Source of the DNA: Phenylobacterium soli
GTDB taxonomy: Bacteria > Pseudomonadota > Alphaproteobacteria > Caulobacterales > Caulobacteraceae
Reading direction: 5' to 3'
NCBI RefSeq assembly: GCF_003254475.1
Contig: NZ_QFYQ01000001.1
Coordinates: forward strand, 248,001 to 312,000
DNA length: 64,000 bases
Shown one piece after another: positions 31,182 through 40,822 of this stretch. The notes under the pieces were generated by a model. It was not told the origin of the DNA. It searched no databases and saw nothing but the letters and a program-made list of their open reading frames with translations. A program made the translations under genes and the position numbers. Numbering within the stretch: the first letter of the stretch is position 1; every line of letters begins with the position of its first letter.

Positions 31182-32368
31182 AGCTTCTTCCCGTGGACGA
31201 GGCGCGGGCGCGGATGCTGGCGGAGATCGCCGCCCTGCCCGTGGAGCCGGTTCCGCTCGCGGCCAGCATCGGCCGAGTGCTGGCCGAGGAGGTCGCCGCC
31301 GTCCGCGACCAGCCGCCGTTCGCCGCCTCCGCCATGGACGGCTGGGCGGTGCGCAGCGCCGACGGCGAGGGCCTTCGCGCCATCGTCGGCGAGAGCGCGG
31401 CCGGCCACGGCTACGAGGGCGAGGTCACGGCCGGCCAGGCCGTGCGCATCTTCACCGGCGCGGCCCTGCCGGCCGGCTGCGACGCTGTGGTGATCCAGGA
31501 GGACGCCAGCCGCGAGGGCGAACAGGTGCGCGTGCCGCAGGCCGCGGCCGGCCGCCACGTCCGTCCCGCCGGCGGCGATTTCAGGAAGGGCCAGGTCCTG
31601 CTGCAGCCCGGCGTGCGCATCGATCCGTGGCGGCTGTCGCTGGCCGCCTCGGCCGGACGGGCCCAGGTGAAGGTCCGGCGCCGCCCGCGCGTCGCCCTGA
31701 TCTCGACCGGCGAGGAGATCGTCGAGGCGCCGGCGAACCCCGGGCCGTTTCAGATCTACGACTCCGGGGCTCCGGCCCTGGCGGCCATGGTCGCCGGCTG
31801 GGGCGCCGAGGTGACCCGCGCCAAGCCCGTGCGCGACCAACTGGAGGCGGTGATCGAGGCCCTGCGCACGGCGGAGGCCGACCTTGTAGTGACCGTGGGC
31901 GGCGCCTCGGTGGGCGACCACGACCTGGTGCGCACGGCCGGCGAGGCGCTGGGCCTCGACTACCGGGTGCAGAGCGTGGCGGTGCGGCCCGGCAAACCGA
32001 CCTTCTTCGGCGTGCTCGGCGATGGGCGGCGGATGCTGGGCCTGCCCGGCAATCCCGCCTCGGCCTTCGTCTGCGCCGAGATGTTCCTGCGTCCGATCGT
32101 CAACGCCTATCAGGGAGCCGAGCCCCAGCCCGCCACCGTTCCGGCGACGCTCGACGAAGACCTGCCGGCCAACGGCCCGCGCGAGCACTGGATGCGCGCC
32201 AAGCTGACCTATGAGGCCGGCGAGGTGCGGATCCGTCCCTACCGGGATCAGGATTCGTCGCTGGTCAGCGTCTTCGCGGTCTCGGACGCGCTGCTGCGCC
32301 GGGCGCCGGGCGCGCCGGCGGTCGCGGCCGGCGAGGTGGTCGAGGCGCTGCCGCTGTCGCGGGCGTAG
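31178..32368 (+). CDS. moeA: Molybdopterin molybdenumtransferase MoeA
   Basis: A 396-residue enzyme that inserts molybdate into adenylylated molybdopterin. Domain order is typical: [12 protein letters not shown] near the start, [40 protein letters not shown] and [15 protein letters not shown]. It closes the operon, overlapping moaC by ATGA. Its last 121 bases overlap, on the opposite strand, the 3' end of the xdhC-like gene; the MoeA C-terminal residues there look conserved, so MoeA is the constrained partner. Confidence 0.97.
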   Translation: MKLLPVDEARARMLAEIAALPVEPVPLAASIGRVLAEEVAAVRDQPPFAASAMDGWAVRSADGEGLRAIVGESAAGHGYEGEVTAGQAVRIFTGAALPAGCDAVVIQEDASREGEQVRVPQAAAGRHVRPAGGDFRKGQVLLQPGVRIDPWRLSLAASAGRAQVKVRRRPRVALISTGEEIVEAPANPGPFQIYDSGAPALAAMVAGWGAEVTRAKPVRDQLEAVIEALRTAEADLVVTVGGASVGDHDLVRTAGEALGLDYRVQSVAVRPGKPTFFGVLGDGRRMLGLPGNPASAFVCAEMFLRPIVNAYQGAEPQPATVPATLDEDLPANGPREHWMRAKLTYEAGEVRIRPYRDQDSSLVSVFAVSDALLRRAPGAPAVAAGEVVEALPLSRA

Positions 32369-33303
32369 CGCAGGGCGGTTATCTCGCCGATCACCGACAC
32401 CGCCACTTCCCAGGGCGCCTTGCCGCCAATGTCGAGGCCGATGGGCGCGTGCAGCCGCGCGATGGCGCTCTCGGCGATGCCGTCGGCCTTCAGCTCCGCC
32501 AGCCGCCCCATCAGCCGGCGCCGGGCGCCGAGCAGCCCCACATAGCCGGCCTGCGACGGCAGGGCGGCCTTGAGCGCGGCGTGGTCGGTCTCGATGTCGT
32601 GGGTGGCGATGGCCACCGCGGTCCAGGGATCGAGGTCCAGGGCGGCGAGCGCCGGGGCCGGCTCGTCCCGCCGATAGGCGACGCCGGGGATCGGCGGCGG
32701 GGCCGCGGGGCCCTTGGGCCGCAGAAGGGTGGTCTCGAACCCGGCCTGGGCACCGAGCTGGGCGATCGCCAGCGCCGTCGGATCGCCGCCGACCACCACC
32801 AGGCGCTGCGCCGGGTCATAGGGCCGCCAGACCGCGGCCTCGGCCCAGGGCGAGACGTCCGGGCCGCAGCGCCGGGTGTAGCCGTCGCTCACCCACACCA
32901 CCGGCCGGCGCTCGTCTTCGGCGCTCAGCAGCTCCGCCAGCGCCGGATCGTCCGCGGCCACCCGCTCCACGAAGATCTCGATGCGCGCGCCGCACAGCAG
33001 GCGGATGTCCGGCCAGGGGCTGCCCTCGCCATAGACGAGGGTGCGCGGCTCGCCGTCCGCCAGGCAGGCGAAGGCGTGGTCGGCGATGTCGCTCTCGACG
33101 CAACCGCCGGAAAAATAGCCGGCGACGACTCCCGGCGCGAAGACCATCTGGGTTCCCGGCGGCCGCGGCCCCCCGCCCTCGACGCTGATCAGGGTGGCCA
33201 GGGCGCAGGCCTCCCCCGCCTGGCGGGCCCCTCGCAGGGCGGGCCGGACGTCCTCGGCCATGCCGAAAACCGGCCATTCGGGTAGGGGCTCACGCACGCT
33301 CAC
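32248..33303 (-). CDS. XdhC-family molybdenum cofactor chaperone
   Basis: A 351-residue XdhC/CoxI family protein. XdhC binds Moco, protects it during sulfuration and inserts it into xanthine dehydrogenase-like hydroxylases. The N-terminal part has GGGPRPPGTQM and YFSGGCVESDIADHA. The C-terminal Rossmann part has VVVGGDPTALAIAQL, GYVGLLGARRR and IGLDIGGKAPWEVAVSVIGEI. The final 40 or so residues are Ser/Thr/Ala-rich and are encoded antisense to the end of moeA, so they are probably a non-conserved extension. It likely serves the Mo hydroxylase at 20.9-23.6 kb. Confidence 0.9.
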   Translation of the reverse strand: MSVREPLPEWPVFGMAEDVRPALRGARQAGEACALATLISVEGGGPRPPGTQMVFAPGVVAGYFSGGCVESDIADHAFACLADGEPRTLVYGEGSPWPDIRLLCGARIEIFVERVAADDPALAELLSAEDERRPVVWVSDGYTRRCGPDVSPWAEAAVWRPYDPAQRLVVVGGDPTALAIAQLGAQAGFETTLLRPKGPAAPPPIPGVAYRRDEPAPALAALDLDPWTAVAIATHDIETDHAALKAALPSQAGYVGLLGARRRLMGRLAELKADGIAESAIARLHAPIGLDIGGKAPWEVAVSVIGEITALRYARDSGSASTTSPAATAGAPGARRSSASETAKTLTSDES

Positions 33304-33398
33304 GATTTAACCCTCGGATAAGGTCCTAGATACCGGTTCTTAGGCATCTGCGGCGCAAGATGGCGGCTCATAGGAAGCTTACCAAGCTCAAGCCCGTC

Positions 33399-34271
33399 AT
33401 GACGTCACCGATTGCGAAGCTCGGACTAGGGTCCGGGCAGTTCAGCCTCGACCAGCCGGCGACCCGCGGTCGTCCGCGCGAGGCCGAGGCGCGCGACATC
33501 CTCGCCATCGCGGCCCGCGCCGGCCTGTCGGTGATGGAAGTCGGCCGTCATTCCCAGGCCGTGGAGCTGACGCTCGGCCAGGTGATGCCCAAGCCGAACC
33601 CCTTCCGCCTGACCGTCACGACCGTTCGCCCGGACCGCGGCCCCGACTTCGCCGAGGCTGAAGTGCGCGCCCAGATCGCCCGCCTGGGCGTCGACCGGGT
33701 GGAGTCGATCTTCGCGCCGTCGGCGACCGACATGCTGAGCCCCGGCGGCCCGGCGCTCTGGGACCGGCTGAAGAAGCTGAAGGACGAGGGGCTGTGCCGG
33801 AAAGTCGGCGTCTCGGTCTACGCCTCGGACGATCCCTGCGGCCTTTCCCGCCGGTTCAAGCCGGACGTGGTGCAGGCGCCGGCCTCGCTGCTGGACCAGC
33901 GGCTCATCGTCGACGGCACCCTCTCCGAGCTCGCGGCCATGGGCGTCGAGGTGCAGCTGCGCTCGATCTTCCTCAACGGCGTGCTGTTCCTGCCGCCGGA
34001 CCGCGCCCCCTCGCACCTCAAGGCGGCGGCCGGGCGGATCAGCCGGGCGCGCCGGTTGATCGCCGAGGGCCGCTCCGACCCGCTGCAGGCGGCGTTGGGC
34101 TTCGCCCTCTCGCGTCCCGAGGCGTCGGCCGTGCTGGTGGACGTGGCCTCGGCCTCGGAGATGAGCGCGGTGATCGCGGCGGCCATGAGCCCGCCGCCGG
34201 ACCTCGACTGGGACGAGATGGCCCTCGACGATCCGGCGGCGCTCGACCCCCGCGCCTGGGCCGCGGCCTAG
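33399..34271 (+). CDS. Aldo/keto reductase family protein
   Basis: A 290-residue TIM-barrel protein of the aldo/keto reductase superfamily, seen in KLGLGSGQFSLD at the N-terminus and KKLKDEGLCRKVGVSVYA in the middle, with FALSRPEASAVLVDVAS near the end. The usual catalytic tyrosine region is not clear: the segment that normally reads like FDTAxxYG is VMEVGRHSQAVE, so the catalytic tetrad may be incomplete. The ATG at 33399 fits the family start; an in-frame ATG at 33360 is possible. It is divergent from xdhC and its stop overlaps that of btuB. Confidence 0.75.
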   Translation: MTSPIAKLGLGSGQFSLDQPATRGRPREAEARDILAIAARAGLSVMEVGRHSQAVELTLGQVMPKPNPFRLTVTTVRPDRGPDFAEAEVRAQIARLGVDRVESIFAPSATDMLSPGGPALWDRLKKLKDEGLCRKVGVSVYASDDPCGLSRRFKPDVVQAPASLLDQRLIVDGTLSELAAMGVEVQLRSIFLNGVLFLPPDRAPSHLKAAAGRISRARRLIAEGRSDPLQAALGFALSRPEASAVLVDVASASEMSAVIAAAMSPPPDLDWDEMALDDPAALDPRAWAAA

Positions 34272-36097
34272 GGCCGGAAGCGGACCCCGAGGTAGACGGC
34301 GCGGCCGGCTTCGCTGAAGCCCAGAGTCTCCTCGTAGCGGCGGTCGGCCAGGTTCTCGACGCGGGCGGTCAGCGACACCTGATCGGTCAGCCGATAGGAG
34401 CCGGCGAGGTCGGCGACGAGAAAGCCCTTGCGCCGCTCGCGGGAGAAGCCGTCGCGGGCGAGATCGAGCTGGCTCGACTCGCCACGCACCGTAAGGGCGC
34501 CGCCCCACTTGCCAGAATTGTAGAACAGGGCCGCCGAGCCGGAGTTGTGCGGGATGCGCAACAATTCCGCGCCCGTCGTGGCGTCGATCGCCTTGGTGTG
34601 GGCGTAGGCGAGCTTCAGGCGCAGGGCGTCCGTCAGCTGCGCGTCGGCCTCGGCCTCCAGGCCCGTGGAGCGGGTGCGGGCGATGTTGACGTAGCGCAGG
34701 TCCTGGTAGGCGATCTGGTCGCGCACCGCGAGCCGGTAGCCGGTGACCGCCGCCTCGATGCGCTTGTCCGGTGAGAGCCAGCCCAGGCGCATGTCGTAGC
34801 CCTCGGCGCGCTCGGGCCGCAGCGGGACCGGCGGGGCGAAGCAGTAGTCGCAGACCACCTCGGAGATGGACGGGATCTTGAAGCCCTGGCCGGCCGAGGC
34901 GGTGAGGGTGAAGCCCGCCCCGACGTCCACCGCGGCGGAGAGACGGCCGGTGGAGCGCGAACGGAAGCGGTCCGGGTCGTCGAAACGCAGGCTGGCGGTG
35001 AGGTTCAGCGGGGTCCAGGGCCGGGCTCGGGCGACGGCGAAGACCGAGGTCACCGAGAGGTTCGTGGAGGTGCGGCCGGAAAGGTCGGCCTTGCTCTCGA
35101 TGCGCTCGGCGCCGACGACGGCCGCCCAGGCATCGGCCGGCCCGCCCTTCTCGGCGGTCCAGCGGAACACCCGGCGCGTCGCGGTGTAGACCTCCGGGAA
35201 GTCGGAGATGTTGCGCCGCCACAGGTGGTAGTCGCCGTAGCTGGCGGTCTGGCGAAGGCCGAAGGCGTCGACGACGGCGCGGACATCGCCCTGCCAGCTC
35301 CGCGCCTTGTTGCGGTCCGGCGTGTCGGCCAGGGCGTAGTCGGGCGGCGGATAGCCGTCGATGGCGATGTTGGCGTAGGTGGTGCGCAGCCGCGCGTCGA
35401 GCTGCAGCCAGTCGGTCAGGCGCACCCGCCCGGCGAGGTTGGCCGTGGCGGTGCGGTAGGGGTCCTTCTCGCTGCCCGTATCGGCGCGCGAGATCCCGTC
35501 GGTGCGCAGGCCGGCGAGGGAGGCGGAGACTGCGTAGCGGTCCTCGGCGACGCCGGTCCCGACGAAGCCGCGGGCCGTGCCGAAGCTGCCGCCCTCGGCC
35601 GAGGCGGTGAGGCCGGTCAGCTCGCGGGTGGTGATCGAGACCACCCCGCCGATGGCGTCCGAACCCCAAAGCGAGCCCTGCGGCCCGTTCAGCACCTCGA
35701 TGCGCTCGACGTCCGCGGTCTGCAGCGAGGAGGGATCGAAGGTCCCGTTCGGGTCGGCGGCGTCGTTCACCGGCACGCCGTCGATCAGCACCAGGGTCTT
35801 GTCGGGCGAGGCGCCGCGGATGCGGATCGCCGCCGCGCCGCCAAAGGCGCCGTTGCGGGTTACGCCGACCCCGGGAACGGTCGACAGCACGTCCTCCAGG
35901 AACGGCGTCTGACGCGCCTCCAGCTCGGCCCGATCGACCACGTGGGCGCCGGTGACGAGGTCGAGGCGGCTGGGCAGGCGGGTGGCGGTGACCACCACCT
36001 CGCCGAGCGGCGACGGCTCGTCGGCAAAGGCGGCGGCGGGAAGCGCCCCGGCGAGGGCGGCGGTGGAGAAGAGCAGCGATCGGATAGAGCAACGCAT
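34268..36097 (-). CDS. btuB: TonB-dependent vitamin B12 receptor, BtuB type
   Basis: A 609-residue outer-membrane receptor for cobalamin. The signal peptide ends near AAAFA (about residue 25), followed by the TonB-box-like SPLGEVVVTATR and the plug domain with IRIRGASPDKTLVLIDGVPVN and LNGPQGSLWGSDAIGGV, typical of BtuB. The barrel ends YLGVRFRP. The ATG at 36097 is chosen because the upstream in-frame part is riboswitch leader. A cobalamin riboswitch in the 5' leader supports the cobalamin assignment and predicts repression when B12 is ample. Confidence 0.92.
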   Translation of the reverse strand: MRCSIRSLLFSTAALAGALPAAAFADEPSPLGEVVVTATRLPSRLDLVTGAHVVDRAELEARQTPFLEDVLSTVPGVGVTRNGAFGGAAAIRIRGASPDKTLVLIDGVPVNDAADPNGTFDPSSLQTADVERIEVLNGPQGSLWGSDAIGGVVSITTRELTGLTASAEGGSFGTARGFVGTGVAEDRYAVSASLAGLRTDGISRADTGSEKDPYRTATANLAGRVRLTDWLQLDARLRTTYANIAIDGYPPPDYALADTPDRNKARSWQGDVRAVVDAFGLRQTASYGDYHLWRRNISDFPEVYTATRRVFRWTAEKGGPADAWAAVVGAERIESKADLSGRTSTNLSVTSVFAVARARPWTPLNLTASLRFDDPDRFRSRSTGRLSAAVDVGAGFTLTASAGQGFKIPSISEVVCDYCFAPPVPLRPERAEGYDMRLGWLSPDKRIEAAVTGYRLAVRDQIAYQDLRYVNIARTRSTGLEAEADAQLTDALRLKLAYAHTKAIDATTGAELLRIPHNSGSAALFYNSGKWGGALTVRGESSQLDLARDGFSRERRKGFLVADLAGSYRLTDQVSLTARVENLADRRYEETLGFSEAGRAVYLGVRFRP

Positions 36098-36204
36098 GGG
36101 TCGTACAGCCTCCGGGTTCGGAGTCGCTGCGACGGTGGACGGGCGGACCATCCGCCTCCTGCCGCGCCGATCGCCTGGTCCCGGGCGCACGGACGAGCGA
36201 CGGA

Positions 36205-36385
36205 AGACGGCAGGTCTCCTGGCTCACGGGTCACCGGCCCTCGCCCTCGCCTTCCCGGCCCGAGGCCAGTGGCGCCGCCCCCGCGAGGGGGACGGACGGA
36301 CGAAGGTCTCGCCGCTTACAGTTGCGGGCACAGCCGGGGCGTCACACCCCGTTCCCTCTTGGCCTCCCGGTGAGGGGAAGACCGC
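36205..36385 (-). promoter_or_regulatory. Cobalamin riboswitch controlling btuB
   Basis: Read on the minus strand the leader contains GAGGGAACGGGGTGTGACGC, then GCTGTGCCCGCAACTGTAAG and, further on, the B12 box GCCAGGAGACCTGCC (plus 36209-36223). This is the order seen in cobalamin aptamers. Boundaries are approximate. About 107 nt remain to the btuB start for the expression platform, which together fills the gene-free stretch 36098-36467. Confidence 0.93.
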
Positions 36386-36467
36386 CTTCGCGGGGCGGTT
36401 CATGCCCCCATGCGGCCTGGCCCGCAAGCTCACGCTGGGAAAGATGCCCCCACAGAGGGGAGGATGC

Positions 36468-37352
36468 TCAGCCGAGCGCGCGCTTGTAGAGGGCGAGGAG
36501 TTCGGACCAGGCCTTCTCGGCGGCGGCCGCGTTGTAGACGGCCGCGCCCGGGACGCACCAGCCGTGCATGGCGCCCTCGTAGACCTCGAGCTTCAGCGGC
36601 ACCTTGGCCGCGGCGAAGGCGGCGCGGACGGTGTCCTTGGCGGCCGGGTCGGACTTGTCGTCGTTGTCCGCCTCGCAGACCAGGTACTCGCCGTGCAGCT
36701 TCGGGGCGAGCAGGTGCGGACTGTCGGCGGTCTTCGTCACGAGCGTTCCGCCGTGGAAGGTGGCGCCGGCGCCGATCCGCGCGCTGGCCGCGCCGGTGCG
36801 CAGGGTCAGCGGCCCGCCCATGCAGTAGCCCTGGACGCCGATCTTCGCCTTGCGGTTCACCTTGGCCTGGGCGTCGAGGAAGCCGACATAGGCGGTGGCG
36901 TCCTTGTCGATGCCCTCGTTGGTCATGGCGCCGCGCATGGCGAACAGCCGCTGGCGCACGGCGGGGTCGCCGAAGTTCAGCGGCCCCTCGATCACCGGCG
37001 CCTTCTGCGAGCGGTAGAAGGGGTTGGGCACGAGGACCACATAGCCGGCCGCCGCAAGCCTGCGGCCCATGTCGCGGAACACCGGGCGAAGGCCGCCGAT
37101 GTCGGTCCAGATCAGAACGCCGGGATAAGGGCCCTTGCCGGGCGGGGTGAAGAGCACCGCATCGGCCACCCCGTCGGGGGTCTTCACCGACACGTCGGTC
37201 TCCACGACGACGGCGGCGGCCTGGGCCTCGGCGGTGGTGGCGTAGCCGGCGAGGGCGGCGGCGGCGAGGCCGAAGCCGCGCCGGGAGAGCCGCGGGTCGT
37301 GAGTCAGATTCTGGTCCAGTTGCTGGCTCTGGTGGATCTCGTCATCGCACAT
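36468..37352 (-). CDS. Secreted dienelactone hydrolase family protein
   Basis: A 294-residue alpha/beta hydrolase of the dienelactone hydrolase family. The nucleophile is Cys in GVQGYCMGGPLTLRTG, and the C-terminal histidine is in GAMHGWCVPG. A probable Tat signal (SRRGFGLAAAALAGYATTAEA, written here in outline) suggests export. The natural substrate of most such proteins is unknown. It lies upstream of the btuB riboswitch on the same strand, about 80 nt away, but appears to be a separate unit. Confidence 0.88.
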   Translation of the reverse strand: MCDDEIHQSQQLDQNLTHDPRLSRRGFGLAAAALAGYATTAEAQAAAVVVETDVSVKTPDGVADAVLFTPPGKGPYPGVLIWTDIGGLRPVFRDMGRRLAAAGYVVLVPNPFYRSQKAPVIEGPLNFGDPAVRQRLFAMRGAMTNEGIDKDATAYVGFLDAQAKVNRKAKIGVQGYCMGGPLTLRTGAASARIGAGATFHGGTLVTKTADSPHLLAPKLHGEYLVCEADNDDKSDPAAKDTVRAAFAAAKVPLKLEVYEGAMHGWCVPGAAVYNAAAAEKAWSELLALYKRALG

Positions 37353-37453
37353 GGCGGGCCTCCCTTTTCGTGGAGGGGAAGAGGGCCGGGCGGAGATTGC
37401 AGCGGTATTTCAGTGCGGCGGGGCCGGCGCGCTGCGCGCGGTCCACGAACCAA

Positions 37454-37478
37454 CAAAAAAGGGCGGCCGAAGCCGCCC
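37454..37478 (-). terminator. Rho-independent terminator of ald
   Basis: On the minus strand a 7-bp stem GGGCGGC/GCCGCCC with a TTCG tetraloop is followed by six T, about 24 nt after the ald stop. Confidence 0.93.
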
Positions 37479-37501
37479 TTTCGTGGGTTCCGGGCGGCGC
37501 C

Positions 37502-38614
37502 CTACGCCCAGACCTTGTAGGGGTCGGCGAAGGGCTTGCCGAGGGCGTCGGCGACGGCCGGGTGGGTCAGCTCGCCGCCCAGGACGTTGAGACCCTTGGC
37601 GAGGTGGCGGTTCTTCTTCAGGGCCTCGAGGCCCTTGTCGGCGAGCAGCAGGCCGAACGGCAGGGTGGCGTGGACCAGGGCCTCCGAGGAGGTGCGGGGC
37701 GCCGCGCCCGGCATGTTGGCCACGCAGTAGTGGACGACGCCGTCGACGGTGTAGGTCGGGTCCTTGTGGGTGGTGGGCCGGCTGGTCTCGAAGCAGCCGC
37801 CCTGGTCGATCGAGACGTCGACCAGCACCGAGCCGGGCTTCATCTGCTTGAGGTGCTCCTTGCGGACCAGCTTGGGCGCCGCAGCCCCGGCGGTGAGCAC
37901 GGCCCCGATCACCACGTCGGCCTTGAGGATCTCCTCCTCCACCGCGTCGAGGGTCGAATAGCGGGTGATGCAGCGGCCGGCGAAGATGTCGTCGAGGTAC
38001 CGCATGCGCGGGATCGAGCGCTCGAGGATCACCACCTCCGCGCCGAGCCCGGCGGCCATGCGCGCCGCGTTGGCGCCCACGACCCCGCCGCCCAGCACCG
38101 CCACGCGGGCCGGCGGCACGCCCGGCACGCCGGAGATCAAGAGACCCATGCCGCCGTTGTGCTTGAGCAGGGTCTCGCCGGCGGAGAACACCGCGATCCG
38201 GCCGGCCACCTCGGACATCGGCGCCAAGAGCGGCAGGCCGCCATTGTCGTCGGTCACCGTCTCATAGGCGATGGCCGCGCAGCCGGACTTCAGGAGCCCC
38301 TCGGTCTGGGCGGGGTCGGGCGCCAGGTGCAGGTAGGTGAAGAGGATGTGCTTCTTGGTCAGGCGCGCCCACTCGACGGCCTGGGGCTCCTTGACCTTCA
38401 CGATCAGCTCGGCGCCGGCGAAGACGTCCTCGGCGGTCGGCAGGATCTTGGCCCCGGCCCGGACATAGGCCTCGTCCGGATAACCGGCCCCGGCCCCCGC
38501 GCCCATCTCCACCACCACCTCGTGGCCGTGGGTGACATATTCCCGGACCGCGGTGGGGGTGAGCCCGACACGATATTCGTCCGGCTTGATCTCGCGAGGC
38601 ACGCCGACGCGCAT
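37502..38614 (-). CDS. ald: Alanine dehydrogenase
   Basis: A 370-residue NAD+-dependent enzyme converting L-alanine to pyruvate and ammonia. The start [20 protein letters not shown], the catalytic lysine and histidine region (KVKEPQ, FTYLHLA), the Rossmann motif [17 protein letters not shown] and [19 protein letters not shown] are diagnostic. Length is standard. GGGAGG precedes the ATG and a strong terminator follows, so it is monocistronic. Confidence 0.97.
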   Translation of the reverse strand: MRVGVPREIKPDEYRVGLTPTAVREYVTHGHEVVVEMGAGAGAGYPDEAYVRAGAKILPTAEDVFAGAELIVKVKEPQAVEWARLTKKHILFTYLHLAPDPAQTEGLLKSGCAAIAYETVTDDNGGLPLLAPMSEVAGRIAVFSAGETLLKHNGGMGLLISGVPGVPPARVAVLGGGVVGANAARMAAGLGAEVVILERSIPRMRYLDDIFAGRCITRYSTLDAVEEEILKADVVIGAVLTAGAAAPKLVRKEHLKQMKPGSVLVDVSIDQGGCFETSRPTTHKDPTYTVDGVVHYCVANMPGAAPRTSSEALVHATLPFGLLLADKGLEALKKNRHLAKGLNVLGGELTHPAVADALGKPFADPYKVWA

Positions 38615-38789
38615 GAGGCCCTCCCGTGGGCAATGTTATTGCTAGGCGCGGGAGGTTTGAGGGCAGAACGTCGCGCGGGTCAAGGGGGATGTGGGACCCT
38701 GGTCCCGGTGCAGGTGGCTTCGCTCCATTTGGATCACAGCTCGAATTTCGGCGTTAGGGGGCCGGGTTGGAGCTACGGCGAGGCGCGCG

Positions 38790-39221
38790 ATGTCTCTCGT
38801 GGGTTGGCGCGGGCGCGGAGCGCTCGCCGGCTGTGTGGCGGCTGGGCTGCTGTGGGGCTCGGCCGGGGACGCGGCAGCGGCGGCGCATCAACGCGCGCAC
38901 GTGTCGGTCAGGCCGCAGCGGGGGATGGCGTCCTATTACCGGCCCGCGCGGCTGGGCTCGAAGATGGCCAACGGCAGGAAGGCGAAGCCCGGCGGGCTGA
39001 CGGCGGCCAGCAAGACCCTGCCGCTGGGAGCCAAGGCCAAGGTGACCAACCTGGAGACCGGCAAGTCGGTGAAGGTGACGGTGACCGATCGCGGGCCGCA
39101 CGTGAAGGGACGGATCGTCGATGTCTCGCCCAAGGCGGCCGACAAGCTCGGGATGAAGGACGACGGAGTGGCGCCGGTGAAGGTGAAGCCTCTGGCGGAG
39201 CCGCCGCGCGGGCATCGCTGA
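38790..39221 (+). CDS. rlpA: RlpA-family septal ring lytic transglycosylase-like protein
   Basis: A 143-residue secreted protein with one double-psi beta-barrel domain. A signal sequence (about residues 1-33) is followed by GMASYYRPARLGSKMANG, LTAASKTLPLGAKAKVTNLE and VTVTDRGPHVKGRIVDVS. The catalytic aspartate and histidine of RlpA correspond to DRGPHV. It lacks the C-terminal SPOR domain of full-length RlpA, so it is a short form that may cut denuded peptidoglycan without SPOR targeting. The ATG at 38790 is taken from the signal-peptide fit. It is convergent with the GrpB-family gene. Confidence 0.85.
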   Translation: MSLVGWRGRGALAGCVAAGLLWGSAGDAAAAAHQRAHVSVRPQRGMASYYRPARLGSKMANGRKAKPGGLTAASKTLPLGAKAKVTNLETGKSVKVTVTDRGPHVKGRIVDVSPKAADKLGMKDDGVAPVKVKPLAEPPRGHR

Positions 39222-39243
39222 CAGGCCTGGCCGGAGAGGTCGC

Positions 39244-39798
39244 CTACTCGCTCCAGTCGGTCTGCGGCGGCCAGCCTTGGGCGGCGCGGGCCTGGTTGAC
39301 GATGCCCTGGATGAACGCGCTCTTGGCGGCGGTGTAGGCCTCCATGTCCTCGGCATGGCGGCGCGCGAGGGAGTCCTTGAGATCGGCATATTCGCGGGCC
39401 GCGCCAGGGTGGGCGATGAGCCAGTCGCGGAACAGCCGCTCGGACTTGTCCGCCCAGCGGTCGGCGGTCACGACGTGGAGGTTCGCCGCCGCGCCGCCGC
39501 CGACGTCGTCATTTCTATAGAAGCGGCGCCTCTGGAAACCGACGTCCAGGCGTCGGTAGCCGAGCGCCGCCAGGGCCGGCTCGACCGCGTCGAGGTCGGC
39601 GAGGCGCGGCGCGCAGGCCAGGATGTCGATCACCGGCTTGGCGGCGAGCCCCGGGACAGCCGTGCTGCCGAAGTGCTCGAGCTCGAGGAAGACGCCGAGC
39701 ACGGTGAGGCGGCGGCGCTCGGCATCGAACAGCCCGGCCCAGCGGGCGTCCGGCGCGGCGATGCGGACGCCGCCCAGCTGAGCGCGGTCTCCGCTCAC
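39244..39798 (-). CDS. GrpB (UPF0157) nucleotidyltransferase-superfamily protein
   Basis: A 184-residue member of the GrpB/UPF0157 family, distantly related to nucleotidyltransferases. Motifs are ELEHFGSTAVPGLAAKPVIDI, with the acidic pair, and NLHVVTADRWADKSERLFRDWLIAHP. The start is a GTG at 39798. Some relatives are fused to dephospho-CoA kinase, but a stand-alone function is not established. Confidence 0.88.
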   Translation of the reverse strand: MSGDRAQLGGVRIAAPDARWAGLFDAERRRLTVLGVFLELEHFGSTAVPGLAAKPVIDILACAPRLADLDAVEPALAALGYRRLDVGFQRRRFYRNDDVGGGAAANLHVVTADRWADKSERLFRDWLIAHPGAAREYADLKDSLARRHAEDMEAYTAAKSAFIQGIVNQARAAQGWPPQTDWSE

Positions 39799-39931
39799 GG
39801 GCGGAGCCTCACCACGGCACGGCTGCGCCCTGTCGGTCGAGGTACGGAGGCGGCGGAGACGGCGTCGCTCATGTCCGGACCTTGCAGACGACGGCCAAGG
39901 TTACCCTACGTCGGGCCGGCTGGACATTAGG

Positions 39932-40822
39932 GTGACGCTCGTTGAGCCTGCGCGGATGTTCAGTCTGGTTCCGCCCCAGGTGGTGCTCCCGGAGGACGTG
40001 GCGGCGCTTTGCGCCCATCCAGACTTCCGGGACGCCGTCGAAGCCCTGGCGCTCGCCAACGGCCGCAAGCTGGCCGCCCTGCCGCTGATCGGGCGCTGGA
40101 TGACCCGCGACCTTGGCCGCACGGCCCTGTCCGGCGCAGCGATCGTGCTGGATGGCTTCTCGCAGGGCGAGGGCATGACCTTCGGCCTCCTGGTGGACTC
40201 CGCCCTGCACAACCAGGTCTGCAGTCGCGCGCGCGTGCGGCTCTATGTGGAGCGGGCCATCGCCAACGGCCTCATGGCCACGGACGCGCCCGGCGAACCG
40301 CTCTCCCACCGCACCCGGATTCAGCTCCTGCCCGGCTTCCGGGACGTGATGCGGGCCGGCATGCGGGCGACGCTGACATCGGTGGCGATGCTGGCGCCCG
40401 AGGTCGAGCCCGCGCTCGGCCGGCTCGACGAGCTCCGCTTCTTCGGCCGCGTCTCGACCGCCGTCGGCTTCCAGATGGAGATGCAGCGGGAGCTCTTCCC
40501 GACGGACCGCCCGGTCCACCTCTTCCAGTCGCGCGACGGCGGCACGCGGATGCTCGAGCACCTCATCTGCCTCCAGGCCCCCGACCGCGACCAGCTCCTG
40601 CAGTCCTGCGACATCTCCCGCTCCGGCCTGGCGCGGGCGAGCTTCAGCTCGCGCGTCCACGTCTGCCGGCTGGTCAGCGAGCTCGAGCAGGAAGGGCTGG
40701 TGCAGTTGGACGGCCGCCGTCTGACGGCCTCGCGTGCGCTGTCCGAGGACGTCGAGCGGCACTACGCGGCGATGTTCGCCCTCGCGCGGGCGGCGGTGCT
40801 CAGCGCCCTGGCGACCGACTAG
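39932..40822 (+). CDS. Winged-helix-like regulator candidate upstream of the export operon
   Basis: A 296-residue protein I cannot place in a named family. It is soluble, Arg/Leu-rich and mostly helical. Near the C-terminus LARASFSSRVHVCRLVSELEQEGLVQLDGRRL has the look of a winged-helix DNA-binding unit (recognition helix then wing), and an earlier helical pair (about residues 90-130, ARVRLYVERAIANGLMATD) may be a second one. The start is GTG at 39932; an ATG at 39956 would shorten it by eight residues. It precedes the NHLM-type secretion genes on the same strand, separated by a terminator-like element, so it may control them. Confidence 0.6.
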   Translation: MTLVEPARMFSLVPPQVVLPEDVAALCAHPDFRDAVEALALANGRKLAALPLIGRWMTRDLGRTALSGAAIVLDGFSQGEGMTFGLLVDSALHNQVCSRARVRLYVERAIANGLMATDAPGEPLSHRTRIQLLPGFRDVMRAGMRATLTSVAMLAPEVEPALGRLDELRFFGRVSTAVGFQMEMQRELFPTDRPVHLFQSRDGGTRMLEHLICLQAPDRDQLLQSCDISRSGLARASFSSRVHVCRLVSELEQEGLVQLDGRRLTASRALSEDVERHYAAMFALARAAVLSALATD

